Of a DNA stretch of 61,028 bases, positions 19,401 to 27,055 are shown piece after piece. The first letter of the stretch is position 1. The number at the start of each line of letters is the position of its first letter. The DNA lies in the NCBI GenBank assembly GCA_019695095.1, contig JAIBAQ010000015.1, forward strand, positions 1 to 61,028, given 5' to 3'. The translations under genes and the position numbers were made by a program. The notes under the pieces are model-generated. The model was given only the letters and a program-made list of their open reading frames with translations, was not told the DNA's origin and ran no database searches. The DNA is from Candidatus Hydrogenedentota bacterium. GTDB taxonomy: Bacteria > Hydrogenedentota > Hydrogenedentia > Hydrogenedentales > SLHB01.

Positions 19401-19652
19401 GACTTTGCCAATCGGCCCATATGGCTAGACCTGCACCATGACGAAGACGCGCAGGTCTACATCAACGGGCAACTGCTGGTTGAGCGAAAGGGCTATACCA
19501 GCTCGTACGAACGGATCGTGTTGTCCGAGGGCAAAAGAGCCCTCTTCAAGGCGGGGCAGAAGAACGTTATCGCCGTGCATTGCTCCCAGACCGCAGGCGG
19601 CCAGTTCGTCGATCTGTCGCTGAGCACCGTCGGCAAAGTACGCCGCAAATAA
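16443..19652 (+). CDS. Secreted glycoside hydrolase family 2 protein
   Basis: A 1069-residue exported enzyme of the beta-galactosidase/beta-glucuronidase clan. A signal peptide (about 1-20, cleavage near AMA-W) precedes a GH2 sugar-binding jelly roll (25-190), an immunoglobulin-like domain (190-290) and a TIM barrel (about 295-590). Acid/base Glu418 lies in FNETWG, and the probable nucleophile Glu513 in INSEYGG. The C-terminal 450 residues are extra: an Ig-like part, a beta-rich part and a second jelly-roll domain at about 915-1060 (DWNQPSFDDRNWQSAP, VYINGQLL). Substrate is unknown. GGGG lies about nine bases before the ATG. Confidence 0.93.
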   Translation: MISHRAFLLVFLSISTTAMAWDNPDLHPRPDWSRPYVNLNGSWRFDFDSNDAGVKEAWFEKHDYTKTINVPYPWQSKLSGIQAVDYNGVAWYERDITIPADAGPRVFVVFGAIDWKATVYANGKELVTHEGGYVPFEVELTDVAKPGENVRLTVRVEDRSEADLPTGKQVHWYTQTGGIWQTVYLESRGTAFLRQTHVYPDIDNAKAGFEVSVIAPKDGSYTLSVTASRDGQTQSAKQKIACKTGENLANVTLAIANPALWSPDSPNLYDAVIELLQNGKVVDSAKTYFGMRKVSRGTYGGSEYEYILLNNKPIYLRGALHQSFNPDGIHTHPDDAYIRRDYEKTKDLGLNFLRIHIKTEEPRALYWADKLGVLIMSDVPNWWTKSDRSRGAWEATMRGQIARDFNHPAVFSWCLFNETWGIGDKGYDKDTQNWVAEKYHEAKKLDPTRLIEDNSACNYDHVISDINSWHFYTDNVQDAKDNIDQIVAKTFPGSDYNYAKGWKQDTAPLINSEYGGVSAGSGDRDISWVFLFLTNLLRKHNKICGYVYTELEDIEWEHNGYMNYDRSDKVFAYPAGIKVADLQGAEYPVLDCPPYQAVNPGDKVSVPILLSHWSEDTGLTLRISAAGKSTDGQEWSASIAPVERPVTDAKPFTVSPQGTFDFVAPKNNGLISVVAEVLKDGKRIGANYCVVHVKNSPIWNAPGLYCASFPVDAFSEYTFAAPGAIPPKNTSKTFGYKNGSVAYRLKMPSDLKVDAIQECRLVAELGAQAEDERKDWPQRKHPQDYPQTDGKAWPTDIAITVNGVEIKTVSVDNDFADAEGIMSHVAGFHHGSHGQVFDIRIEGAALDALKASLKKKKPVELRFEVKSDAAHVGGLAIYGANMGSYPADPALLFQLKPGATVPSKQPEIVDSQVNSVIEIVKRGPDGHVWQYTTTDPGADWNQPSFDDRNWQSAPAGFGTKGTPGALVGTEWNTPNIWLRTEVSIPKDFANRPIWLDLHHDEDAQVYINGQLLVERKGYTSSYERIVLSEGKRALFKAGQKNVIAVHCSQTAGGQFVDLSLSTVGKVRRK

Positions 19653-19677
19653 TAGTCGCTATACGCATAGGAGCGCG

Positions 19678-20304
19678 ATGAGCAACAAGGTACGTAAAGA
19701 CGAAGGATTACAGCAGGCTCAGTTTCTTGCGGCAAAACTGGATCCCGATCCGGCGCACTCCGTTCACGTCTGCGCCCTTGCTTCGCAATTGTTCGATGCC
19801 ACAACTTCGGTGCATGGCCTGAACCTGCGCGAGCGCCTGCTTCTTCAGGCCGCCGCGCTACTGCACGATACAGGGCACTCCGTCGATCCGTTGATACATC
19901 ACAAGAAATCGCGTGACATTATCCTCGCGTCAAAGCTCACTGGGTATACAAAGAACGAAATGCGAATCGTGGCCTGTATCGCGCGGTATCATCGGAAAGC
20001 CCATCCCAAGCCAGACCACAAAATCTATCGAGATTTGGATCCAGAAGCTCAGGAAGTCGTGCGGCGTCTCGCGGCACTGTTGCGCATCGCGGATGGGCTT
20101 GATCGTTCACACACGTCCTCCGCGCGAAGTCTGCACTTCGAGACTACTGACCTTGGATTCCGCATCGTAGTCACGCAGTGTTCGCCAAACGATACCGACC
20201 TTGGCGGCGCAAACCGCAAGCGCGGCCTCTTCGAGGAAGTATTCGGCAAGCCCGTGGAAATCGCCGGCATCAGCGCAAAGGTCGAACTCAAAGTGATTTC
20301 ATGA
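19678..20304 (+). CDS. Stand-alone HD-domain protein like the C-terminus of Ppx/GppA
   Basis: A 208-residue HD-superfamily protein. The metal-binding pair is His63-Asp64 (LLHDTGHSV), with an earlier His at HSVH. The segments VACIARYHRKAHPKP and LAALLRIADGLDRSH match the C-terminal domain of exopolyphosphatase/guanosine pentaphosphatase. The ASKHA phosphatase domain that normally precedes it is absent, so this is the HD part alone. AGGAG lies four bases before the ATG. It overlaps the next gene by four bases, and a CHAD protein follows, so a link to polyphosphate is likely but inferred. Hydrolysis of another phosphate ester is the alternative. Confidence 0.87.
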   Translation: MSNKVRKDEGLQQAQFLAAKLDPDPAHSVHVCALASQLFDATTSVHGLNLRERLLLQAAALLHDTGHSVDPLIHHKKSRDIILASKLTGYTKNEMRIVACIARYHRKAHPKPDHKIYRDLDPEAQEVVRRLAALLRIADGLDRSHTSSARSLHFETTDLGFRIVVTQCSPNDTDLGGANRKRGLFEEVFGKPVEIAGISAKVELKVIS

Positions 20305-21005
20305 TGCATCCTATACGACACATGGCGTTAACAGTCTTCATGCTCCTCGCGGGGCTAGGCTGCGCATCAATGCATAACACGCCGGGCACGGAATTCCAGC
20401 CGCAGCTCGGCGATCTGCTTTTTCAGGATCTCGATTGCGGGCCGCTGTGTGACGCGATCGAAACCGTAACGCAGGGAGTGGACGGCGCGCATTTCTCGCA
20501 CGTTGGCATGGTCAGTCGCATAGAAGGCCGCCGCGTATGGGTCATCGAAGCCGTGGGCAAGGGAGTAGTCGAGACACCTCTGCGCTCGTTTCTCAGAAGA
20601 AGTGCCGTCAAATCCGGCGAATCCAAAGTGCTCGTCGGTAGACTGGATAGCGAAACAGCGAGACTCATACCTGACGCTATCGCCGCAGCGCGCACCTATC
20701 TCGGCCGGCCATACGACAACGTCTACGTAATGGACACGGAAACGTTCTATTGCTCGGAACTGGTCTATGAGGCATTTCTTGAGGCCAATGGCGGACAGCC
20801 CGTTTTCGATCTAGCACCCATGACGTTCAAAGACCCCGTTTCGGGCGAGACTTTTCCTGCGTGGAAAGACTATTATGCGGGCCTCAAAGCATCTGTCCCT
20901 GAAGGTCAACCCGGATTGAATCCCGGCGGGATATCACGCTCGCCGCATGTGCGCATTGTTCACGCCTACGGCTCGCCCGAAGGTTGGAATGGCCGGCTGC
21001 AATGA
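20301..21005 (+). CDS. NlpC/P60-like (YiiX/YebB family) lipoprotein hydrolase
   Basis: A 234-residue lipoprotein: a short signal ends in the lipobox LAGLGC (Cys21). The mature part follows the YiiX/YebB-type permuted NlpC/P60 pattern: GDLLFQDLDCGP, then the catalytic-type His in HFSHVGMV, and the catalytic-type Cys in FYCSELVYEAF. Such enzymes cleave amide or ester bonds in the envelope; the substrate is not known. The start is ATG 20301, overlapping the HD stop (ATGATG). The end overlaps the CHAD gene by four bases, so it sits in the middle of a coupled trio. Confidence 0.85.
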   Translation: MMHPIRHMALTVFMLLAGLGCASMHNTPGTEFQPQLGDLLFQDLDCGPLCDAIETVTQGVDGAHFSHVGMVSRIEGRRVWVIEAVGKGVVETPLRSFLRRSAVKSGESKVLVGRLDSETARLIPDAIAAARTYLGRPYDNVYVMDTETFYCSELVYEAFLEANGGQPVFDLAPMTFKDPVSGETFPAWKDYYAGLKASVPEGQPGLNPGGISRSPHVRIVHAYGSPEGWNGRLQ

Positions 21006-21937
21006 GTCACAAAAACAAAACGTGTTCACTCGCCCACGACGCTGCTTCGAGGCTCCTCACAAATTACACGTCCGAACTGCGCAAGCATGCGAAAGCGGCT
21101 GCTTCTCACGACGTTGAAGGTGTCCATGACTTGCGCGTGGCATCGCGCCGCCTTCGTGCCGCGCTTGCCGCGCACACTCACCTCTTCAAGAAGAAAAAGC
21201 GCAAAGAGTTTCAGGCCGCTATCCGGGACGTTACGCGCAGTCTCGGCAAGGCCCGCGAACTGGATGTCTCCATCGCTGCACTCACCAAGCGGCGCAACCG
21301 GCTGCACGGCCCATCGCGTGCCGCCGCGGGCGAAGTCCTTCGATACCTGCGCGGTCTGCGCAGTGCGGAGTGCCCGCAAGTCGACCACGCGGTCGAGGTC
21401 GTCTCCGCTTCAGGTTTCGCGGAGCTCTGCAAAGCGATGCTTGAACGTTCCAAACCCGCGCACACCTGCTATATCGTAGACGCGGAAAAGACCCTTCGCG
21501 AAGAGTTCGGTGAACTGCTGCGACGCTTCAGCGCGTGGCAGCTCGAACCCAACGAGGAATCCCTGCACCAAGTCCGCATCGCGTTCAAGAAACTGCGTTA
21601 TCATTGCGAAATCTTGGGCAAGCTCTACGGCGCGCGCATGACGCATTTCATCGAGGATTTGAAGGCATCTCAGGAAGTCTTGGGCGACTGGAACGATATT
21701 CGCGTCCTTCGAGACTATGTCGCCGCGGCACCTGGCTGCGACACCGAGGAGATCCTTGCTGGCCGCGAGGAGTTGGTCGCGTCGCTCAACGCCGAAGTGA
21801 ATTCCTACTTTCAAGCGTTCTCCACCACCGCGCTCGACTTCTTCTCTGAAGCAGGTTGCGAGCGCGCGTCGGAGTTGTTCGCGTCGCCCAAAGAGTCGTG
21901 TTGTACGCCGGCCTTGAGCCAAGGTACGTCCGGCTGA
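21002..21937 (+). CDS. CHAD domain protein
   Basis: A 311-residue alpha-helical protein made of one CHAD domain, the family known for conserved histidines and basic residues that bind inorganic polyphosphate. Both signature helices are visible: VHDLRVASRRLRAAL (about 36-50) and LHQVRIAFKKLRYHCEIL (about 190-207). Fused CYTH triphosphatase domains are common in relatives but absent here. I start at ATG 21002, in ATGA overlap with the upstream stop; an in-frame ATG at 20984 is possible. The context is the HD/NlpC-like/CHAD trio. Confidence 0.92.
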   Translation: MSHKNKTCSLAHDAASRLLTNYTSELRKHAKAAASHDVEGVHDLRVASRRLRAALAAHTHLFKKKKRKEFQAAIRDVTRSLGKARELDVSIAALTKRRNRLHGPSRAAAGEVLRYLRGLRSAECPQVDHAVEVVSASGFAELCKAMLERSKPAHTCYIVDAEKTLREEFGELLRRFSAWQLEPNEESLHQVRIAFKKLRYHCEILGKLYGARMTHFIEDLKASQEVLGDWNDIRVLRDYVAAAPGCDTEEILAGREELVASLNAEVNSYFQAFSTTALDFFSEAGCERASELFASPKESCCTPALSQGTSG

Positions 21938-21974
21938 CACAATTCCCACGAGCAAACCTATCCGGAGCCACACT

Positions 21975-22826
21975 ATGCGTCTCACAGTCATCACACTCGT
22001 GCTTGTCCTCAGTATTGGCATAGCCACTGCGGCCGCCGAGGAAGTCAAGCTTACCGTCTTGTCCTTTAACGTGCGATACGGCACGGCCAAGGACGGTGAA
22101 AACGCTTGGGAGAAGCGCAAGGACATTCTCGTCGACACCATTCGGCAAGCCAACCCGGATATCATTGGCACGCAGGAGTGCCTCGATTTTCAGGCGGACT
22201 ATATCGTCGATAAGCTTCCCGAATACCGTTGGTTTGGTGTAGGACGCGAGGCGGACGGCAACGGCGAGCGAATGGCCGTTCTCTATAAGAAGGATGTCGT
22301 GAGTCCACTAGACGTCGGCAATTTTTGGCTGTCGGAGACTCCCGAAGTTCCAGGCTCCCTTTCGTGGAATTCGTCATGCACTCGCATGGTTACCTGGGCG
22401 CGCTTCTACCACCACGCGAGCAAGCGCTTCTTCGTGCATTTCAACACGCACTTCGACCACAAGAGCGAACCAGCCCGGCAAGGAGCCGCCCGCGTGCTGC
22501 TTGAACGTATCAAGCAGCTTCCCGAAAACACCCCTGTCATCGTCACCGGCGACTACAATTCCGCGGCGGGAAAATCGGTCGCGTGGACCACACTCACGGA
22601 AGGCGGACTTGCCGATGCATGGTTGGTGGCAGCGAAGCATTCCGGCCCGACCATTACCTTTGGGAGTTTCGGCCCCCCCAAAGAAGGCGAGGATTCTCGC
22701 ATCGACTGGATCATGTTGCGTGGCCCTGTTCGAGCCGACGAATGCGAAACAATCACCTACAACAAAGACGGCCGCTATCCCTCGGACCATTTTCCAGTTC
22801 GAGCAGCACTGACTATCACGGACTGA
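21975..22826 (+). CDS. Secreted endonuclease/exonuclease/phosphatase-family hydrolase
   Basis: A 283-residue protein with a cleavable signal peptide (about 1-21). All landmarks of the EEP fold appear in order: LSFNVRYG, GTQECLDFQ, the His-Asp region HFNTHFDHKSE, GDYNSA, SRIDWIML and the terminal SDHFPV. Exported EEP proteins of this size act on phosphodiesters, phospholipids or sugar phosphates; the target here cannot be read off. GGAG is seven bases from the ATG. It follows the CHAD gene after 37 bases and may belong to that transcript. Confidence 0.9.
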   Translation: MRLTVITLVLVLSIGIATAAAEEVKLTVLSFNVRYGTAKDGENAWEKRKDILVDTIRQANPDIIGTQECLDFQADYIVDKLPEYRWFGVGREADGNGERMAVLYKKDVVSPLDVGNFWLSETPEVPGSLSWNSSCTRMVTWARFYHHASKRFFVHFNTHFDHKSEPARQGAARVLLERIKQLPENTPVIVTGDYNSAAGKSVAWTTLTEGGLADAWLVAAKHSGPTITFGSFGPPKEGEDSRIDWIMLRGPVRADECETITYNKDGRYPSDHFPVRAALTITD

Positions 22827-22856
22827 CACCGTGCAAAGGGGCGCGAACCAAGCAAA

Positions 22857-23010
22857 TCAACCACCGATAGACACCGATGAACACCCATGCGAGGAAGAAT
22901 TAAGCTCGAATAAGCTCACACCACGGGGAGCACGGGTGCGGTGGAGCCTTCGGTCGCAAGAGTGGCGCGGTCAGGAGACCACGCCACAGCGTGATTAGAA
23001 TCTGACCACG
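22857..23010. repeat. Mosaic intergenic repeat, copy A
   Basis: This spacer carries blocks shared with the spacer at 53487-53640: a 'caccgatgaacacc' block, an AAGAGTGG block, and AGGAGACC followed within two bases by GCCA. The stretch to the GT39 gene holds no open frame I would support. The copies differ by indels, as expected for old non-coding repeats. Confidence 0.55.
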
Positions 23011-23118
23011 AATCAAAAGAATTACACGAAAAGAAGAACAATCAGCCATTAAGGACTTCAAGCCTCGGGGAACACGGGGTTATTCGTGAAACGGACACAG
23101 AGTATTTCAGAGAGTAAC

Positions 23119-24954
23119 ATGAATTCGAAACGATTCTTCATTTTGCTGATTCTTGCGGCCTGCTTCTCGGTGGGGCTGCACCTTGGCCACATGGACGTGG
23201 TTACGGACAACGAAGGCCAGCGGGCGACTCCACCCATGGAGATGCTGCGCGACCACAACATGCTCATCCCGACGATCAACGGCGTCGATTATCTGGTCAA
23301 GCCGCCGCTCCTCTACTGGGCGATTGCGTTCGTCTACAAGACCACGGGGGTCATCTCTCCGCTCACCGCGCGCATACCGACGGCGGCATGCGGCATCGCG
23401 CTTGTCCTCTGCGTGTACTTCCTGCTCCGCCGTGAGGGTGGTGAATTGCAGGCGCGTTGGGGCGCTCTGATCATGGCGGTCGCTCCCTACGCGCTCGACC
23501 GCATGCGATGGGCCGAACTCGATATCCCGCTGACACTCGGTGTTTTCCTCAGCATCGTTGCGCTGTGGAGGGCCGCTCGCGCCGAGCGTGCAGGCCGCGC
23601 CGCGTTTATAACCCTGGCAGGAGGCGTTGCATTCGGTGCGGCGATCATGTTGAAAGGTCCCGCCGCGTTCCTGTTTCTGTGGGCTGCCGCTGCCGCAACG
23701 CTCATCGTGAACGGAGACAAACCGAACCGGCGCCTGATCTCCTGCATCAAGTGGTGTGCGGGAGCGTTCGTGCTCGAAGTCCTTCTCAAATGCGCCGCAG
23801 CCGCGATACCGTCGCTGTCAAGGCCCCTCGGAACGCCAGTCGCCTTGGCCATCGTATTGCTCGCGTGCAGTCATCACGCGTGGTACGGCGCGCCACGGCT
23901 CCGCCTGCGCGTTCTCGCCTGCTGGCTCGGCATCATGCTTGTTGGCATTGCACTTGCCGCGCCGTGGGGCATCGCCGTGCTTCAGACCAAGGGCTGGGAC
24001 TACATCAGCGCCATGCTGAACAATCAAGTGGTGGAGCGCACGTATACCGCGAGTAGTATCAATAGTGGCCCGCCTTGGTACTACTTCGTCGCCTTGCCGG
24101 TCATGCTCGCGCCATGGGGGCTCCTGCTCCCGCTACATCTGTCCCCCAATCGCTGGAACTCTGGAACGACTATGTACCGCTTCTCCGTGCTCATGGGCAT
24201 GCTCAGCGTGCTTGTCTTCTCGCTCATCGCGGGCAAAGAATACGAATACGTCTTGCCCTGCGTACCGTTCATCGTCTTTGCCCTCGGGGTGCACCTCACC
24301 ATTCTTCCGAAAAACCTGAGCCTAAGCTTCGGCCAAGCATGGACCATGTTCTGGATCAGAGCATGGACCTACTTCGCACCTGTGGCGGCGATTGGTGCCG
24401 CGATAGCTTTCACAACGCAGATGCAGGAGATACGCTTAAACTTGGCAATTCCCGAGTCTCAACTGCTCGTAACCATATGGATACTCGCGGTAATTGCTGC
24501 TGTGATACCTTTTGTCTTGCGAGGCGTAGCGGTCCGTCGCGTCATTTGTGCGTATATATTGGCCCTGTGTGCGGTTGGCATAAATTTCACGTTTCTCAGC
24601 TACAAAAACACCGGCAAGCGTTCCCCGAAGGAAATCGCCACCCTGGCCGGCGAAATCCGGCGCGGCGGGTACGATATTGAGGCGGCAAAGGTCTACCCCG
24701 CCTTCGCCTTCTACGCGCGCACCCCAATTCCGTTAAACATTGATCCTGCGGCCATCCGTGCGAAACTCGCTTCCGACAAGCCATTCTTCTATGCGGTCCG
24801 GAAGCGCGATTTGAACTTCACCGTCCTTCAGAGCGGACCGATCGAGGGACTCCGGACCCTGGTTGAGTCGAAATACAAAAACGACATGCTCATCGTTGGG
24901 AACACGGATCTCCCAGAACTGCCTAAAGAACAATCTGACAAGGGTTTACGATGA
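23119..24954 (+). CDS. Glycosyltransferase family 39 (ArnT/PMT-like) membrane protein
   Basis: A 611-residue polytopic protein with about 11-12 hydrophobic helices. The first periplasmic loop carries the GT39 landmarks: an acidic TDNEGQRAT motif soon after TM1 and YLVKPPLLYW further on, both typical of ArnT-like enzymes that transfer sugars from polyprenyl-phosphate donors to lipid A or other envelope acceptors. A short soluble C-terminal domain follows. I prefer ATG 23119; an in-frame GTG at 23086 would add eleven hydrophilic residues before the first helix. Acceptor and sugar are unknown. Confidence 0.88.
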   Translation: MNSKRFFILLILAACFSVGLHLGHMDVVTDNEGQRATPPMEMLRDHNMLIPTINGVDYLVKPPLLYWAIAFVYKTTGVISPLTARIPTAACGIALVLCVYFLLRREGGELQARWGALIMAVAPYALDRMRWAELDIPLTLGVFLSIVALWRAARAERAGRAAFITLAGGVAFGAAIMLKGPAAFLFLWAAAAATLIVNGDKPNRRLISCIKWCAGAFVLEVLLKCAAAAIPSLSRPLGTPVALAIVLLACSHHAWYGAPRLRLRVLACWLGIMLVGIALAAPWGIAVLQTKGWDYISAMLNNQVVERTYTASSINSGPPWYYFVALPVMLAPWGLLLPLHLSPNRWNSGTTMYRFSVLMGMLSVLVFSLIAGKEYEYVLPCVPFIVFALGVHLTILPKNLSLSFGQAWTMFWIRAWTYFAPVAAIGAAIAFTTQMQEIRLNLAIPESQLLVTIWILAVIAAVIPFVLRGVAVRRVICAYILALCAVGINFTFLSYKNTGKRSPKEIATLAGEIRRGGYDIEAAKVYPAFAFYARTPIPLNIDPAAIRAKLASDKPFFYAVRKRDLNFTVLQSGPIEGLRTLVESKYKNDMLIVGNTDLPELPKEQSDKGLR

Positions 24955-25034
24955 CGCTCCGTTCGTGCCTCCGCGTGTAACCTCTCCCCCGTTTGCGCCC
25001 ACAATGAGGCGTAACAGAGTCACGAGGTCGAAAC

Positions 25035-25706
25035 ATGAGTTCCATCGCCCTGAGTTGGACCCACGCGATATTCACCGGCGGCGCGGGGTTGCTTCGCGAG
25101 CCGAATCCAGTCAAGCTGTCTGCCATGCATTCCGCGGAATCCTGTTCTCCTGGCAGCGTATCGATTGACGCCGACCGCGCCGACGTGGCCGCGTGTAAGG
25201 GTGGCGACGAATCGGCCCTACGGCGAATAATCGAACGCAACCAGAATCACGTGGCCTCGATTATGTGGCGGTTCACTCGCGACCGGAATCTCCACGCGGA
25301 ACTCGTCCACGACGTATTCGTTCAAGCGTATCTGAGCCTGCACACCTACCGCGCGGAGGCTCCCTTCGCGCATTGGTTGTCTCGCGTCGCGTTGCGCGTC
25401 GGGTACCGATATTGGAGAAAAGCGCGCCGCGACACCGATCTGGAGCGCCGTGTCTCGGAGGAGTGGCGGCGAACGCCGGACTCCAACGATACGTCCCCCG
25501 GTGAGGCTGCGGAACTTATCCATCGCACGTTGGCCTTGCTTCCACCCCGCGACCGGCTGGTACTTACGCTGCGCTATCTGGAAGATAAGACCGTGGAGGA
25601 AACGGCCGACTTGCTAGGATGGACACGATCCATGGTGAAGGTACAAGTCTGGCGGGCTCGCGCGAAATTGCAGCGCATCATGTCCGAATTGGAGGCTGAG
25701 TCGTAG
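25035..25706 (+). CDS. ECF-type RNA polymerase sigma factor
   Basis: A 223-residue sigma-70-family factor. Region 2 is at about residues 55-125 (AELVHDVFVQAYLSLHTYR, then FAHWLSRVALRVGYRYWRK). Region 4 is at about 160-215 (LPPRDRLVLTLRYLEDKTVEE, then a helix-turn-helix with VKVQVWRARAKL). The first 45 residues are an unusual extension. GAGG seven bases before ATG 25035 supports the long form; an ATG at 25125 would remove most of the extension. Two small membrane-protein genes follow in the same unit, a typical place for regulators and targets of such sigma factors. Confidence 0.9.
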   Translation: MSSIALSWTHAIFTGGAGLLREPNPVKLSAMHSAESCSPGSVSIDADRADVAACKGGDESALRRIIERNQNHVASIMWRFTRDRNLHAELVHDVFVQAYLSLHTYRAEAPFAHWLSRVALRVGYRYWRKARRDTDLERRVSEEWRRTPDSNDTSPGEAAELIHRTLALLPPRDRLVLTLRYLEDKTVEETADLLGWTRSMVKVQVWRARAKLQRIMSELEAES

Positions 25707-25708
25707 TC

Positions 25709-25984
25709 ATGCCGTCTCTCAATGACCTGGAAAGACTGGCCCAACGCGCCAAACAGGACGTCGCACCGTCTGTGTCCGTTGCGGGTCACGTTATCGCGAC
25801 ACTTGCGGAAAACCGTTCCGCCCCATCGGTATTGCCGATTCTCGCGATGCGCTCCTTTGCGTTGGCTGCCTCCTTTTCGGCGGCCATTGCCGCGCCCGCG
25901 GCGTATCTGGTGTTTTACCTGGATTCCGTTGCCTCGGACCCGTGGATAGACCTGCTTTATGCCGTCACTGGAGGTGTCCTATGA
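25709..25984 (+). CDS. Small single-helix membrane protein in sigma factor unit
   Basis: A 91-residue protein with a soluble N-terminal half and one or two hydrophobic stretches (about 45-72 and 80-91). It starts two bases after the sigma stop and overlaps the next start by four bases (ATGA). I do not recognise a family, and no zinc-anti-sigma motif (HxxxCxxC) is present. Its position and topology are those of an anti-sigma or membrane sensor, which is an inference only. Confidence 0.6.
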   Translation: MPSLNDLERLAQRAKQDVAPSVSVAGHVIATLAENRSAPSVLPILAMRSFALAASFSAAIAAPAAYLVFYLDSVASDPWIDLLYAVTGGVL

Positions 25985-26460
25985 ACGAGCCGACCGTCAC
26001 CGAATCCGCCGAGGCGTCTCCCGACACGATAGCGCCGCCTGTGCACAAGACTACTGTGCGTCGCCCGCGCTTCTTCCACTGGCCCACACTGCTCTTGGCG
26101 TTCGTGGTGTTGATTTGCGGCATTGTCATCGGTGCAGCCGGCACCACCGCGATCATAGGCAAGCGCATCGTCGACGCGGTCCAGCATCCCGAATCGAACG
26201 CGTCTCGTGCCGCCAACCGTCTCCGGCGCCAACTGGATCTTACCGATGACCAGACCCAGCAGGTTGAGAAGATCCTTGCGGAACGCACAAAGGCATTCGG
26301 CGCCATTTACCGCGATAACCTGCCCAGGATCGCCCAAGAGTTCGCCCTCACCAAGCAGCAAATTGCGGAGGTTCTCACGCCGGAGCAGCAACAAGAGTGG
26401 CAAGAGCGTATGGCCCGGCTCGAACGTATTGCCCAACTCCGAACTCCCCAATCGCCTTGA
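25981..26460 (+). CDS. Spy/CpxP-like periplasmic protein with membrane anchor
   Basis: A 159-residue protein: a cytoplasmic N-terminus of about 35 residues, one transmembrane helix (about 38-60), then a periplasmic helical domain. That domain has an LTDDQTQQVEKIL segment and a later LTPEQQQEWQERMARL segment, the paired LTxxQ pattern of Spy/CpxP and heavy-metal sensor (CnrX/ZraP-like) proteins. It is the last gene of the sigma-factor unit. It may sense or buffer envelope stress or metals for that sigma factor. No metal-binding His or Cys cluster is visible. Confidence 0.75.
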   Translation: MNEPTVTESAEASPDTIAPPVHKTTVRRPRFFHWPTLLLAFVVLICGIVIGAAGTTAIIGKRIVDAVQHPESNASRAANRLRRQLDLTDDQTQQVEKILAERTKAFGAIYRDNLPRIAQEFALTKQQIAEVLTPEQQQEWQERMARLERIAQLRTPQSP

Positions 26461-26533
26461 TACGCGCAATCTCTTAAGACCTGTTTCCGCTTCTCGTCGT
26501 AGAGCCTCTCGTCTTCGCCTCCCGTATTTGCGC

Positions 26534-26539
26534 TATACT
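26534..26539 (+). promoter_or_regulatory. -10 element of the RNase P RNA promoter
   Basis: TATACT (five of six consensus bases) ends eight bases before the 5' end of the RNase P RNA helix. No good -35 hexamer sits at 16-18 bases upstream, so the element is supported mainly by its position. Confidence 0.55.
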
Positions 26540-26547
26540 AATCGCAT

Positions 26548-26912
26548 GTGAGCAGGCCGGGCGGTCGCGGCGCGCTTCGGTGCGTCGAGGAAAGTCCGAG
26601 CTCCACAGGGCAAGGTGCTTCGTAACGCGAAGGCGGGGCAACCCGACGGAAAGTGGCACAGAAACTACACCGCCTACGTCCCTTTGAGACCGGCAAGGGT
26701 GAAAAGGTGCGGTAAGAGCGCACCAGCGGATTGGCAACAGTCCGGCTGGCTAAACCCCACCTGGAGCAATTCCAAATAGGGGAGCGATGGAGTGGCCCGC
26801 TCTGCTCCCGGGTAGGAAGCTTGAGGCGTGCGGTGACGTACGTCCTAGAGGAATGGCCGCCTCGGGACGCTTCGGCGTCCTAGACAGGACTCGGCTTACA
26901 GGCCCGCTCACA
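26548..26912 (+). ncRNA. rnpB: RNase P RNA (M1-like, type A)
   Basis: This is the catalytic RNA that matures tRNA 5' ends. The 5' and 3' ends pair as P1 (GTGAGCaGGCC with GGCCcGCTCAC). Inside are the universally conserved blocks GAGGAAAGTCCGAGC (CR I), the ACAGAAACTACACC and AAAAGGTGCGGTAAGAGCGC regions (CR II/III), TAAACCCC with its downstream partner ATAGGGG, and the 3' ACAGGACTCGGCTTACAG block (CR V). The length of about 365 bases is normal for type A. The ends are set by the P1 helix and may be off by a few bases. It lies between the sigma-factor unit and a convergent ceramidase-like gene. Confidence 0.96.
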
Positions 26913-26919
26913 CGATTCC

Positions 26920-26962
26920 GGCGCCGCGGTGAACCAATGGGTTTGCCGCGGCGGCTTTTTCT
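26920..26962 (+). terminator. Rho-independent terminator of RNase P RNA
   Basis: A very strong hairpin pairs CGCCGCGG with CCGCGGCG, with further pairing of GAACC and GGTTT inside, and is followed by TTTTT at 26956-26960. It begins about ten bases after the RNase P RNA 3' end. Confidence 0.85.
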
Positions 26963-27028
26963 CTCTACATGCTTACCGACTATCCCAGGTTGTCGTTTCC
27001 CACTTGGTTCGGTTGGTTCAGTCGGCTC

Positions 27029-27051
27029 ATGGGACCTATGGGTCCCATAGG
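27029..27051. repeat. Overlapping palindromes between convergent genes
   Basis: Two alternative perfect eight-base inverted repeats overlap: ATGGGACC-TATG-GGTCCCAT (27029-27048) and CCTATGGG-T-CCCATAGG (27035-27051). They sit five bases past the stop of the ceramidase-like gene. No T-run follows on either strand, so this is either a stability hairpin or a repeat element, not a standard terminator. Confidence 0.6.
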
Positions 27052-27055
27052 ACTC

